Source: Lingula anatina (lineage: Eukaryota > Brachiopoda > Lingulata > Lingulida > Lingulidae). From it: a stretch of DNA of 64,000 nucleotides. A program made the position numbers and the translations under genes. Positions 33,826-45,236 of this stretch are shown piece by piece. Below the pieces are notes generated by a model that was given only the letters and a program-made list of their open reading frames with translations, was not told where the DNA came from and searched no databases. Positions within the stretch are counted from its first letter, which is position 1. Every line of letters begins with the position of its first letter. The DNA is taken from contig NW_019775473.1 of assembly GCF_001039355.2 (NCBI RefSeq), forward strand, positions 310,947 through 374,946, read 5' to 3'.

Positions 33826-35375
33826 ATGGATCGTGTGCGTACTTTGTTATTCGCTGCGTTGCTCTGTCTTGTGGTCGTCGGGATAGACGCACAGATTACA
33901 CGTAGGTGAAACTATATTTTTTCGCAATGTAGTTTTCATGAGATTTTCATGTTCAGGATTATAACAATAGTGCAGTGTTGCATCAAAATACAGACGTGTA
34001 TTTTGGTGTTTTTTCAGTTATGTCAGCTTAGTTACAGCGTGAAATTGTACATGTACAACGTGCACTATTTGTTCTCCAGGGCTCTTTAACAACTTTTTAC
34101 ATTGAACTTGAGAGGGGGAAATAATAGAAAGTACACCTTATAGAAATGTGTTCATTCCATTTTTTTTTCATAGTACCAGTACCTAACAGTTGTACCAACA
34201 GCATATGGTGTTGTAAGTATCAACTCTTTTCCTATACGTCTAAAAGCTATTTTTGTCAGATAAATAAGAATTAAGATAATTAATTATATTTATGTAGGGA
34301 ATGGTTTGTTTTTAGTGGTGGTAATAACTTTATTAATAAAACATAAACATTTGTTGATAGGAAATAGTCTTAGTTTGGGTCTTGTGTCTGCACATTTTGA
34401 CCTTAAGTAGTTGACCCAGGCAAGGTGATAACAGGGTTATGAAATGTCTTAGCTGCTGTGTAACTAGGCACATGCATTTATTTTTTATGAAATATGTTTT
34501 TGGGAACTATTTCTAACTGCATCAGTGAGAAGTCATTTAGCTTTTGAGCTGCGGAGATATTTACCGCAGTTTTACCAGCTACGCTGTATTATTACTTACG
34601 TTTCTTTATTTTAATGTGTACATTGGTAAAAAATGAGAAATCACAACAGCTATAGGAGCAAAAAGTTGGCAAAAATGAAAATAAAAGACCATAAGATGTG
34701 AGAGAAGCTCACATATCTGCCAAGCCCTTTATTTTAATTTGCACCAACTTTTTGCTCCTATAGCTGTTGTGATTTCTCATATTTTTCTTAATTAATCCTG
34801 GTTACACTCATTAACATACTTTATTATTATTATATTATGGCACTTATATAGTTTGGGGGATGTTATATTATCTCCCCAGTTTTGTAACTTTGTATCTTAT
34901 TAGTTTTCGTCATTAACAAATGACAATTTTCAGTCATATGGACTTAATTATCTTACTTTTGAGCGAAAACAGAGCTTCGTTGTGCTTAGGAACATTTGGC
35001 TATATAAATATATTGAATTAAAAGTAAAAACAAATATGCCATATGTTAGATTATGATTATAAAATAGCACATGTATTATGTTCTTAAGCAATTGCCTCTG
35101 GTGGGATTGCTTTCAAAGGGGTACATAAATCTTGGTAACACTGAAGTTTATGATACCACAGACAATTGAAATGCATCGGCTTACGTGCAACTTCTATGTA
35201 TTACATAAATAACATCTTAAGCCTCATCTTTTCAGTGGTTTGCCGTCTCTTTTTTGGAGCAACTTGCAGCACTAACCAGTGCACGCCTTCGAATAGCGCA
35301 CTTGCCGCTTTTCTGGGCACCAATAACCAGCAGGTTTGCTATTGCTGCAGGGCTTCCCTTCCTGGCCTAGGCTAG
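33826..35375 (+). CDS. Secreted eight-cysteine peptide, copy C
   Basis: Exons 33826-33901, 34174-34212 and 35236-35375; both introns are phase 1; 84 residues. The signal peptide (LLFAALLCLVVVG) is cleaved near AQ. The mature part keeps all eight cysteines and the A-copy spacing (SCTNSIWC, VCRLFFGATC, QVCYCC), but is less basic, with two arginines and still no Asp or Glu. Exon 2 is six bases shorter than in A because of a missing PP-containing segment. The C-terminal tail is shorter (SLPGLG). The stop TAG again abuts the donor GTGAGA. Intron 2 carries about 750 bp not found in copy D, including a long hairpin (34633-34780). A non-coding last exon follows at 35949. The gene looks intact and is TATA-driven. 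Confidence 0.82.
34633..34780. repeat. Long near-perfect hairpin in intron 2 of peptide gene C
   Basis: The arm 34633-34669 (ATGAGAAATCACAACAGC...) has its exact reverse complement at 34744-34780. The pairing goes on inward with some mismatches (GAAAATAAAAG against CTTTATTTTAAT) to a small inner stem TGTGAG...CTCACA. Copy D lacks the block, so it is an insertion: a foldback MITE or a hairpin-RNA source. Confidence 0.85.
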
Positions 35376-35948
35376 GTGAGAACAAGAAGAAACTATTTTC
35401 TCCGTGCGTCTTGAGTCTGTTCATTCATGTGAACACATTGTGTACGCATTGCTTAGGATATTAAACACAAAATGTGCATGTATGTGTGCACGCGCATGTG
35501 CACGAGTGTGTGTTATATAAAGTTGATTGCCACAGCCGAAATCACCGAAATCATTTCTTAAATTAATAATACTTAAGAATACTGCGGGTGTTGTATTGAC
35601 TGTAGTAGAAAGGACATAAATACATAAATGATAAAGAAGTTTCTTTTTCCGTGTATCAAGTATTCCCATATTTTACATTCATTTATATTTCTAATTAGTA
35701 TGTGCTTTAATTTTATAATGTGTAACTAGTGATTTTAATTCATTATGTTTATCTTACTTCGTGTTCTTTAATAGGGATAGTATGCAATTGTGCTTTTAAA
35801 GAACTCTTTATTGTTACGTATTTGTGATTGTAAGAAATTTCTTTTCATTTATTTTTACTTATTTTAGCACTGTTGAAACGCCATTGAACCATGAACACTG
35901 AACGTACCGCTCTTTCTCAAAAATACACCATATTTTATTACCTTTCAG

Positions 35949-36295
35949 ACAAATCGAAGCAACGAAAAAAGAAGAACAAGCGTCCAAGTTTATATCATGT
36001 TCGGAATAACCAAAATCAAATTCTTCCTTTAGCTACACTTTGAGACTAAATGCTATATTCCGTAATGGCGATGACAAAGGCACGTTTTCATTGCCACTCT
36101 TGTATTTTTTGGGCTGAACTGCCAAATTTATATGGTATATAATGTTACAAAGGCAAGAATGTCGTCTCCCTTTCTTACGAAAAAGTTCTAGAAAACGTAT
36201 ATGAAATGCCAATAATGTTCTAGTAATGTGAACATCAATACATCAAAGATTGTCATAAATTTTACTTGTTCTTTGAAATGCACCAATAAATTGCT
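35949..36295 (+). other. Probable non-coding last exon of peptide gene C
   Basis: It begins after TTACCTTTCAG with ACAAATCGAAGCAACG, as in copy D at 41895, and ends near AATAAA at 36285-36290. It lies fully downstream of the stop codon. Confidence 0.6.
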
Positions 36296-36299
36296 TTGC

Positions 36300-37154
36300 A
36301 AAACCAAACTATCGCCGTTTACATTGTTTTGTGTTTAAACTTATAATATCAAAATAAACATAAATACTTACAAATTCTAAGACATCCCAGTCAGACAGCC
36401 TTCGTCCAATTTGCCGTAAAAAAACTTCACTGCTGTTTTCCCTGTTTACAATTACCATCTTTATGCCCCTCAAATCATCAACTTGTTTTTTTTATTTCAT
36501 TTCCTTCTAGAAATAGATTTCCAAAAAGACAATGGGCATTTCTGATTATATCCGACGTATTTAAAGAATGCGTATTGAATTTCATTCTACCAAATGGAAA
36601 AGATTATAGGAGCGTTCAGTCTTTAATTAAAACGTAATCTAAACACACTGTAATCGACTACAGTATTCAATTATTTTAATATCAGAAGAAATAATTGAAT
36701 GGATAATCTTTAAAAATATATGATATTTTAAAGAAAATTGAAAAAAAGCGACCAATTTTACATTTAATACTGAACCTTAAAATTAGACATATACTATGCC
36801 TTATTGAAATATAACTAATGTAATTAAAATAATCTTAATATTTTAAATGAAAAGTGTACAAAACATATTTTTATGGGTTTTATACTCCAAATAAAAATAT
36901 TAGTGTTCAGTGTTCATTATATTCGACAATCCAGTCATAACCTTGGTTGCCGTTAGTGGGTAAAAATTGTCGGACCCACAGATTGGTGCTTTGCATAATG
37001 CTAATAGATAAATCTGTGCTTACTTAAATTTTCCACGCTCATTCTATTGGTGGGGAAGTTCTTCGGGTTATAAGTCAGCTTTCCACTAGTGCACCTTCAC
37101 GTTTTGCGGAAATGTTGATTTTCCTGTTTATTGATAAAGAAGAAGTATGAGGTA

Positions 37155-37215
<61 letters not shown>

Positions 37216-39099
37216 GAAAAACTACTCTCCATCGTTGCATATGTACGCTTTGCTAAAATGTTGATGTTTCTGTTTCCTGTTTTCTTTTTTCGTTTTTTTT
37301 AATAAAAAAGAACTCCATTGTAAACATAAATACATCAAAAAAAAAAGGGCGCATAGAACAAAATGAAAAACGTACAATAAAGTAAAAAAAGTAAAAAAAA
37401 AAAAAAAAACAATGTTAAAAGAGATGAGCACTAACAAATTATGACAATTAAGGAAAAACTGCAAGTCAGCTCCATGTAATTAGATGTCATTCAGAGCTGT
37501 GCACTCATGCACTAATGACCCGCTAGTTGCTGAAGATGACGTGTCTTTTGGTCAATTTGATTGCATTCAGCAAGAGTTCCCGCGGAGTTGGATCAATCTA
37601 TGTAGAACGATAGTTTCAATGGGAATAAGCCCTTGGACATTGGCAATTGCCCTTCATCAACGTTACTTTGATCTGGATACTGGGTGACAGATTCTTTGCT
37701 TCATCAAAATTTGAGCTTAAAAAAACAAAAACAAAACGTCTCAAATACAGTTGCATACAACTTCGAGTGCTTCCGACTTCAGGTATAATTTCATATTTTC
37801 AAACTTTTCCTGCAGCACTATTGTTTGTTAACATACCTTTTGCCTCCTGCTCTTAGAGAAACTACACTTTTCGTGATATCACAAGAATTGTAACAGGACC
37901 AGACTTTTTAAACACTTTCAATCCCGACACCACACTTTGCCTCGCCTATCTTGTTTAGATATAAACACACAATCCCGTAGAATGCCATTGGGTCCTCGTG
38001 TGTCTCAAAATAGCTGACATATGTAATTGGATATTTGTTGGCTGTTACATGATGTATGTGTACCCCCTCTGTCCAAAATTTCATCCTGTGTCAAGTTGGG
38101 GGTGTGAAAGATGGGAAAAAAGTGCCTTGTCATCAATATTTTCAACCCTTGCAAATTAATGCTGCATGGGGAATAAAAGGCCAAACGATATTGTGATAGA
38201 GGTGAAGAAGTTTTAGAAAATTATTGTACCCAGTATTTTATGATATTCAAGATGGATAAGAGTTGAGAAAAAAAGTTTATTTTAATGATTTTCCCCGTTT
38301 TCATTCAGCTGACAAGGCCTTGAAGAGAGGTGTTTTTCATATAGTTGTATGTCAGGGCCAATTCAGTCCGTCTGGCTGCTGTATACTTCAAATAAATATT
38401 ACAACTTCATATTAACACGAGTAAATAATGAGCATTGTATATATTTACATCAATTATTCTGTTGTCTGACGAATCCGCCATTATCATTCATGTACAGTAT
38501 TTGGTTGCTAAGAACTTTGAAAATATTTAACTTCGCGTAAACCTTGGACTTAGATAAAAGTCTGTGTACCGGTCCCCGACCGGTGTAAACGGCAGACACG
38601 TCCGCCCGCTTCCTTAGGAATAGTAGTCCTAATGGGACCTGTATTCCTGACGTTAAAATGGATAGGATTTCTATTACTGACGGTCCTGCATTCCGTTTAT
38701 CTAGGACTTGCATTCCCAGGCGTTACTAGGACTACCATTCCTTCCACACCGGCAGTGGCTTCAAACTATTCACAGTGCTGCAACGCTGAGTCCGACACTA
38801 ATATCACTGTGTATTACATGTAATCTCCGTTCCAACGTAAGATCCAGTATAAGATGTAATTTTTTATTATCTCAGTATAATATAACTGGATGAATCAAAA
38901 TTTCACTTTGATACCTAGTTGTTAAGATTTAAATGAAACATGTAGACACTGTTTTTTTCTTTCTTTTTTCTTTTTTTTTTTTTAAGAAAACGATAGTAGT
39001 AAGGCCAATACTAGTATCAGTTGTTTACAAGGGATTGCCGAGAAAAAGCGTCAGTGATAATGAAAACATCAAAACAATACACAAATTATATCAAATATG
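36300..39099. other. Spacer of the third tandem unit
   Basis: No gene. Homologous to the spacers at 25050-26984 and 30601-32984. It carries (TA)n at 37158-37212 and a small transposon at 38580-38752. Confidence 0.65.
38580..38752. mobile_element. CCGGTGT-ended small transposon
   Basis: It starts CCGGTGTAAACGG and ends CATTCCTTCCACACCGG. The spacer at 32670 lacks it. The ends match the better preserved element at 53474-53645 (CCGGTGTGACAGGAATGG), so both belong to one family. Confidence 0.65.
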
Positions 39100-39309
39100 C
39101 TAGTATACACAAATATACTGGTGGATAACGTGCTTAATGAAACAAACGTACAAAAAGACCAAAAAAAAGACTTACATGTGTACAACGTTGTCCTATCCTG
39201 CATTTTTTTACGAGCATCAATCTAGCCTGGGCCACAAGTTCATGAATACTGGAACTGGATTTGATGAACGTTGGCGGTGTACTATATATAAGGCACAAAC
39301 AAGTGCGTT

Positions 39310-39540
39310 ATCTCCTGATCATGGGGTTACGAACTTACCAAATGATGCATTTTAATTTTTCACTATAAATTAACTGTATGGTGTAATTTTAGTGTTGCGG
39401 TTATAATGTCTATATTCAATTTTACGATTTGTTCTGGTCACGTAAGATAGCTAACAGTATTTTCAGTGAAAATGATAGGTGTACCTTTCCTAAATATAGT
39501 GCTTGGTTCATAATGAAGAGTCTTATTCGAAAATATTTTA
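39310..39540 (+). repeat. Upstream repeat module of peptide gene D
   Basis: TCCTGATCATGGGGTTACGA, TTTTTCACTATAAATTAACT, GGTCACGTAAGATAGC and CCTAAATATAGTGCTTGG: the direct-orientation module again, about 690 bp before the ATG. Confidence 0.75.
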
Positions 39541-39925
39541 AATGTCCATTGTGTAAATTTCTTAATTTATTTTTCTTATTTTTTGTCCTTTGGCATAAAT
39601 GTCGCATTTAAATCCGCACGATGCGACACGGGTTTACTTATAAGGATTCATAAGTATCTGTTAGGAAAAAATTGATCATATGGGTATGTTCGGCAACAAG
39701 CGTGTTTTCTACTTAGAAGAATTAACCAACCACTTAATAGCATCGCTAATGATAACCTATAACAAATCACCTTTTGGCATGTTTAGTTTAAGGGAACTCG
39801 ATACTTATGTAACAGTACCCGTCTGTCACAACTCTATTACCTACCACTGGCACAAACGGGAACAAGTGATTGTATCGTTGTAATGGCAAATTCAGAAAAA
39901 CATAAGATGCATTGTTCCATTCCTG

Positions 39926-39932
39926 TATAAAA
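39926..39932 (+). promoter_or_regulatory. TATA box of peptide gene D
   Basis: TATAAAA in CCTGTATAAAACACCAGGA, 78 bp before the ATG at 40004. Confidence 0.78.
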
Positions 39933-40003
39933 CACCAGGAATCAACTGTAGAAAAAGAAAAAGCGAGATTTGTACTTCTTTGTCACATCTCACCGCCAGC
40001 GTC

Positions 40004-40777
40004 ATGGGTCGTGTGCGTGCTTTGTTATTCGCTGCGTTGCTCTGTCTTGTGGTCGTCGGGATAGACGCACAGTTTACAAGTAGGTGATCCTCTACACGGG
40101 CTATGAAACTATTTTCTCAATGTAGTTTACATCATGCTTCACGTTTAAAATCATAACTATAGTACAATGTTGCATCAAAATACAGACGTGTATTTTGGCG
40201 TTTTTTTAGCCATGTCGTAAAATTGTACAATAAGCACTATTTGTTCTCCGGGGCTTTTTGTGCCCTAATTGTTGGTTGTCTATAGACTAAAGGGTTCCCT
40301 CTCTCTCTCTCTCTCTCTCACCATTATTTTAGCTTGTAGAAAACCATGTACATATAAAAAGTAACATATTTAGATCGTTGGGTTGATCGATATAGCAAAT
40401 AATCATTGGACATGGCATACAAAATAGGCTTTGAATGGCAAGTCCCCTTCAAAGTGTAAATACCTTTGTTTCTGTGTGTGGTTGCCTTGTTGATATAGAA
40501 CCATCGGATCAGCGCTGTATCCAATGTGTGCAATTAAATGTTACAGGTAAAATCACATTTAGTTCGTTATTTTAGGTGGTCTGTAAAATTTGTCCATACC
40601 ACATGTAGATACACATCCGCATGCACTAATTCTTTTGGTAAAAGGATATTTTTCCTCGCCTGCGGTGTTCCAACTCCATGCAAACATAGCTAATTCATTG
40701 AAATGAATTTAACATTTAACCGCCGCTCGATACCAAATATTTCCCAAACACACGCACACACAGACACACACAAGCAC

Positions 40778-40818
<41 letters not shown>

Positions 40819-41360
40819 CTTGAGAGGGGGAAATAAATGAATTGAGTTGATAAATAATAGAAAGTCCACCTTACTGAAATGTGTTCATTTCATTTTTTAT
40901 AGCTCCTAACAGTTGTACCAGCAGCATATGGTGTTGTAAGTATTTTTAGTAATAACTCTTTTCCCATACGTCTAAAAACTATTTATGTCAAACAATATAT
41001 TGAATTTAAAGAAAAACAAGTTGCCATATGTAAGATTATGATTATAAAATAACACGTGTTTGATGTTTTTTAGCAATTGTCTCTGGTGGTATTGCTTTCG
41101 AAGACGTAAACAAATTTAGGAAACACTGAGGTTTATGATATCCCAGGCAATCGGAATGCATCGCCCTACATGTAACTTGTATGTATTACATCAATGATAT
41201 CTTAGGCCTCATCTTTTCAGTTGTTTGCCGTATCTTTTTTGGGGGAACTTGCACAACCCAATGCGTTTTTCCGAGTAGCAGGATTGCCATTTTTCGGGGC
41301 ACCAATAACCAGCTGTCTTGCAATTGCTGCAGAAGGTTTTCCTTTCCTGTCATAGGCTAG
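40004..41360 (+). CDS. Secreted eight-cysteine cationic peptide, copy D
   Basis: Exons 40004-40079, 40903-40935 and 41221-41360; both introns are phase 1; 82 residues. The signal peptide is almost identical to that of copies B and C. The mature part is about 59 residues with eight cysteines: SCTSSIWC, VCRIFFGGTC, then C-X3-C (one residue shorter than in A-C), an 18-residue loop, and SCNCCRR. It has five arginines and no acidic residue. The NNQ motif before the CxCC end is conserved in all four copies. The stop TAG is directly followed by GTGAGA, and the non-coding last exon starts at 41895. Intron 1 holds (TA)n and a copy of the possible cassette exon (40499-40546). This is the most regular member of the array. 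Confidence 0.83.
40499..40546 (+). other. Possible cassette exon in peptide gene D
   Basis: The same 48-base, phase 1-1 block as at 28381-28428, bounded by GATATAG and CAG|GTAAAA. Not proven. Confidence 0.3.
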
Positions 41361-41894
41361 GTGAGAACAAAGAGAAACTGTTTTCTATGCGCATGTTCAT
41401 GTGAACGCAGTGTATACGCAGTGCCTGTATGTGCGCGCTTGTGTGTTATATAAAGTTGATTGTCACAACCGAAATCACCATAATCACTTCTTTAATTAAT
41501 AATACTTAAGAATACTACGTGTGTTTTATTTTTTTTACTGTAATAGAAAGAACAAAAATACATATAAAGATAGTGTGGTTTCTTTTTCCGTGTATCAAGT
41601 ATTCACATATTTTACATTCATTTATATTGCTAATCAGTATATGCCTCAAATTTTATAATGTGTAACAAGTGATTTTAATTCATTATGTATATCTTACTTC
41701 ATGTTTATTAATAGGGGTATTATGCAATTGTAAACCGCGTTTTTAAAGAACTCTTTATTGTTACGTATTTGTGATTAAAAGAGATTTCTATTCATTTATT
41801 TTTACTTATTTTAGCACTGTTGAACCGCCATTGAACCATGAACACTGAACGTACAGCCTTTCTCAAAAATTCATCATGTTTTATTACCTTTCAG

Positions 41895-42240
41895 ACAAAT
41901 CGAAGCAACGAAAAAAGAAGAGCAAGCGTCCAAGTTTATATCATGTTCGGAATAACCAAAATCAAATTCTTCCTTTAGCTACATTTTGAGACTAAATGCT
42001 ATATTCCGTAGTGGCGATGACAAAGGCACGTTTTCATTGCCACTCTTGTATTTCTTTGGCTGAACTGCCAAATGTATATGGTATATAATGTTACAAAGAC
42101 AAGAATGACGCCTCCTTTTCTTACCAAAAAAGTTCTAGAAAACTTATATGAAATCCCAACTATTATCCAGTAATGTGAACATCCATACATCAAAGATTGT
42201 AATAAATTTTACTTGCTCTTTAAAGTGCATCAATAAATTG
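41895..42240 (+). other. Probable non-coding last exon of peptide gene D
   Basis: Acceptor TTACCTTTCAG, exon start ACAAATCGAAGCAACG, poly(A) signal AATAAA at 42232-42237. It is nearly identical to the copy C exon. Confidence 0.6.
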
Positions 42241-43705
42241 CTTTGCAAAACCAAAATATTGCTGTTTGCTTTGTTTTGTTTTTATATTAATAATATCAAA
42301 AGAAACATAAATACTTAAAAAATCGAAGTTCGTCTTGAAGACACATCCCAGTTTGAAGGACTTCGTCAAATTTGCTGTAAACTACACTGTTGTCTTCCAT
42401 GCTTACATTTACCATATTCATGCCCCTCAAATTGAGATGAACAGTCAGATAGATTGGTTTCCACCATGGAAGAATATCTGGATTAAACTCCATGTTTTCT
42501 ACTGAACACAATGGATGTGACATGAATAGCTCACCTAACACACTCGTTGTCCCGCGGTAAATGGTCTTCTAATCATGATAGAATCTGGGATTGTAAGTAA
42601 AAGCCGGCGTGTTTCTCTAAAAACAGGTTTTCCTAAGACGACAAAGTTCACATTACTGACAAATAACATTCAAGAGCTCGTATAACGGAAAGAGTGCTCT
42701 TTGCAATATATTAATCCATTTGCGCGTGATCAAAATAATCTTGAATACAATAATAAAGCAGGTCCATACCATCCATGAAATATATCCTGCACTGAAAAGT
42801 TAAGGTATCCTACATGGGATTTCCGCCCACAATCTAATTTTCCTTGCGATATAAGCAGTTTTCTTCTACTCATGATTCATTAATCAAAGTTATTGGTTTA
42901 TGGTTTCTGATTCAACAATTCAGTTCTAAACGAATCGTGATCCCTTTTAGACCGCCATAGTCTTCTTGGCACTTTTAGAAGGAAATAATGACAGCATGAC
43001 ATCATGTAGATACTTTAATTTAATGAGTTTCATCGTTTTTCAATTCTGACGTAGGATTTGCACGATATGTTGACATCAACATGCGCCATTGGCATATCAA
43101 ACGCATATGATATACCTTAACATTTAATTTCTTAAAGGAAATTAATTGAGACAATTGTCTGCTTTGGTGATACAAATCATTTTAAGGGTGAAGGGGGTAA
43201 ATGTATGCATTTTACATGTTTATGAATTTATAATATTCAAAAATGTATCGTATCTAACGTTGCACAGAACCGTAAGTGACTGACTCGGGTTATCGGACCA
43301 ATTACAGAAAAAGCGGTCAACAATATTTTTTACTATGGTTTCGTTTTTTTAATCTGCCTGTCAGCCATTTTCTACGTTTATACACATTTCTAGCTTTCTA
43401 TCTAACCAACTAATGGCTACGAATGTCCACTACACATGTTAGATAATGGCTCCAATTATTTTTGCTCACTGGATGCTGAAAAAACGAACAGACGAATTGA
43501 ACCGATACAATATCTTTGCCAGAGCTTAATTTCTGCTGAGGCTGATCGGACTTTGACGTCGTAGCTTTTAATCAGATAATTCCATAACCGCGAGGCTTTT
43601 CTTTTGTTCGCTTCCTTTTACGCAGTCCTTTCGTAATCGAATCGCATGTAGGGGTTTTATTGCATGTGACCACCTTTTCCAATATCAACATCTATAGGCA
43701 ACCTG

Positions 43706-43710
43706 TATAA
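43706..43710 (+). promoter_or_regulatory. TATA-like element of GPCR first exon, copy 1
   Basis: CCTGTATAAGAAGCC lies 98 bp before the ATG at 43804. The identical element is at 46453 in copy 2. Confidence 0.5.
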
Positions 43711-43803
43711 GAAGCCACCTTAGAATGATCAATAACTCATTCGTGTCTTTGGTCTCTGAAACACAAACACAGTTATACACGTGTGTCCAGAACTCCGTCC
43801 TGT

Positions 43804-44657
43804 ATGTATACAGCACGTTTCTGTGTCCTTTGGACCGTTCTAACCAATGTTCTGAGTGTCATATCCAACAGTCCAGTATCTACCCGTTGGACAACGCAAG
43901 CATTAGGTGACAATAATGACGAGGGCGACAAAACTACCTCTGGAAGTCACCCGATAACCGATACCACCTGGTTGGGCGTGTTTGGTGTTCAAGGAACAGA
44001 TTTGGTGCCGCCTCACGCTGGTTCTGTCGCCGTTCTTGAACTCAAAGTCACCACACCCGTTGGTTCCACCATCCAGAAAAATGGAAGCACACCTGTTACG
44101 TCACAGACTGTGGCAAGTTCAAACTTTTTGTCTCCGACCGAAGCAGCAACAATTAACATTACGTCGTCAGACTTGACAATGATGCCCGAGGCTGAAAGAG
44201 CGACGAATGCTTTCACAGAGAGTAACTGGGAGCAGAATGGATGGCACGGTAGCGGTAATCCTAATGATAGTGATATTACTTTCAAACTAAATGCTACAGA
44301 TTTTAACAACAGCTTGAGCGGTCGAAACCAGACAGAATTATACATCGCCATCGATTACGTAGGTTACGTTGTAGTTCCTTTTCTCCTCCTAATTGGTATC
44401 CCAGGGAACCTGTTCACAGTGATCATAATGTCAAGTCGTGAGTTTCGGAGGATGTCATCCAGCGTACTTCTGATTGCCCTGTCCTGCTCAGATACCACGC
44501 TGATTCTTATGCTGCCGTTCAATAAGACCTTTGCCAAAGATATCCTGGGCGTAGACATACGGTCTCTGTCACAAGTCAACTGTAAAGTATTCTATTACGT
44601 GTGGAAAACGGCCAAAATGACTTCCTCTTGGTTCGTTGTATTGTTGACCTGTGAAAG
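43804..44657 (+). pseudogene. GPCR first exon, copy 1 (no downstream exons of its own)
   Basis: An intact coding exon: signal peptide (FCVLWTVLTNVLSVIS), a Thr/Ser-rich ectodomain of about 160 residues with several N-glycosylation sites, then transmembrane helices 1-3 of a class A receptor (GIPGNLFTVIIMSS, ALSCSDTTLILMLPF, SWFVVLLTCER), ending at CTGTGAAAG|GTAAGT in phase 2. The sequence after the donor is homologous to copy 2 intron 1, but the duplication stops before any second exon. It is one of three things: a truncated duplicate, an alternative first exon splicing to 48794 (the phase is compatible), or a second haplotype placed in tandem. By itself it cannot make a receptor. Confidence 0.7.
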
Positions 44658-45236
44658 GTAAGTTAAAGATCATATTAGCGAAAAACATATTTTCTATTTG
44701 AAGTGCCACAATTATGGTATTTTTCATACTGTTGCAAAGCCGACAAAATGCATTCTACCTGAAGCTTTTGCAGAGCCGATCGGCATTCTCATTCTACTGG
44801 TTACTGTCCGGCTGATTTTTTAGTAAAAATGGAGCTACATTCGCCATTTTCTAGTATCACAACAAAGTGACTTTTTGCAATTTTATATGACATCATTAAA
44901 GTGTCTGTTATCTCATATTGTTCTGTGGTACCGTTACTCTGATTGCACCCTTTGGAACTAAACTTTAAAAATGCAGTGTAATGATTTTTTTTCCTTTTTG
45001 AAATCCTAATTAATTTTGTTATTCTAATCAAGCAATTTAACAAATCATATTTCGATTCATTCAAAGCTTGCCTTTCCTATTTCCTTCAGGAAATGCATCA
45101 ACAGCAAATATGATGTTCTTCTTACAAATGATTAAATAAATCAAATATGCCCCAACACATTTTGCCTCGAGGCCCAGCAGATTCTAATAAATATGATGAA
45201 CATCAAAGTGCCAGCACAGAGNGTCTGTAGATGAAC

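Larger units (their letters stand above)
42488..45225. repeat. 2.7-kb tandem duplication, first copy
   Basis: Starts at CTCCATGTTTTCTACTGAAC (42488) and repeats from 45237 with a few percent divergence and small indels, throughout the flank and the GPCR first exon. A single N at 45222 marks the junction, so an assembly origin cannot be excluded. Confidence 0.9.

Noticed and set aside
20366..42240. Peptide array as big defensins or CS-alpha-beta defensins
   Set aside because: No long hydrophobic N-terminal domain, no C-X3-C with C-X-C pairing of CS-alpha-beta type, and the C-X-C-C end with an 18-residue loop does not fit either family.
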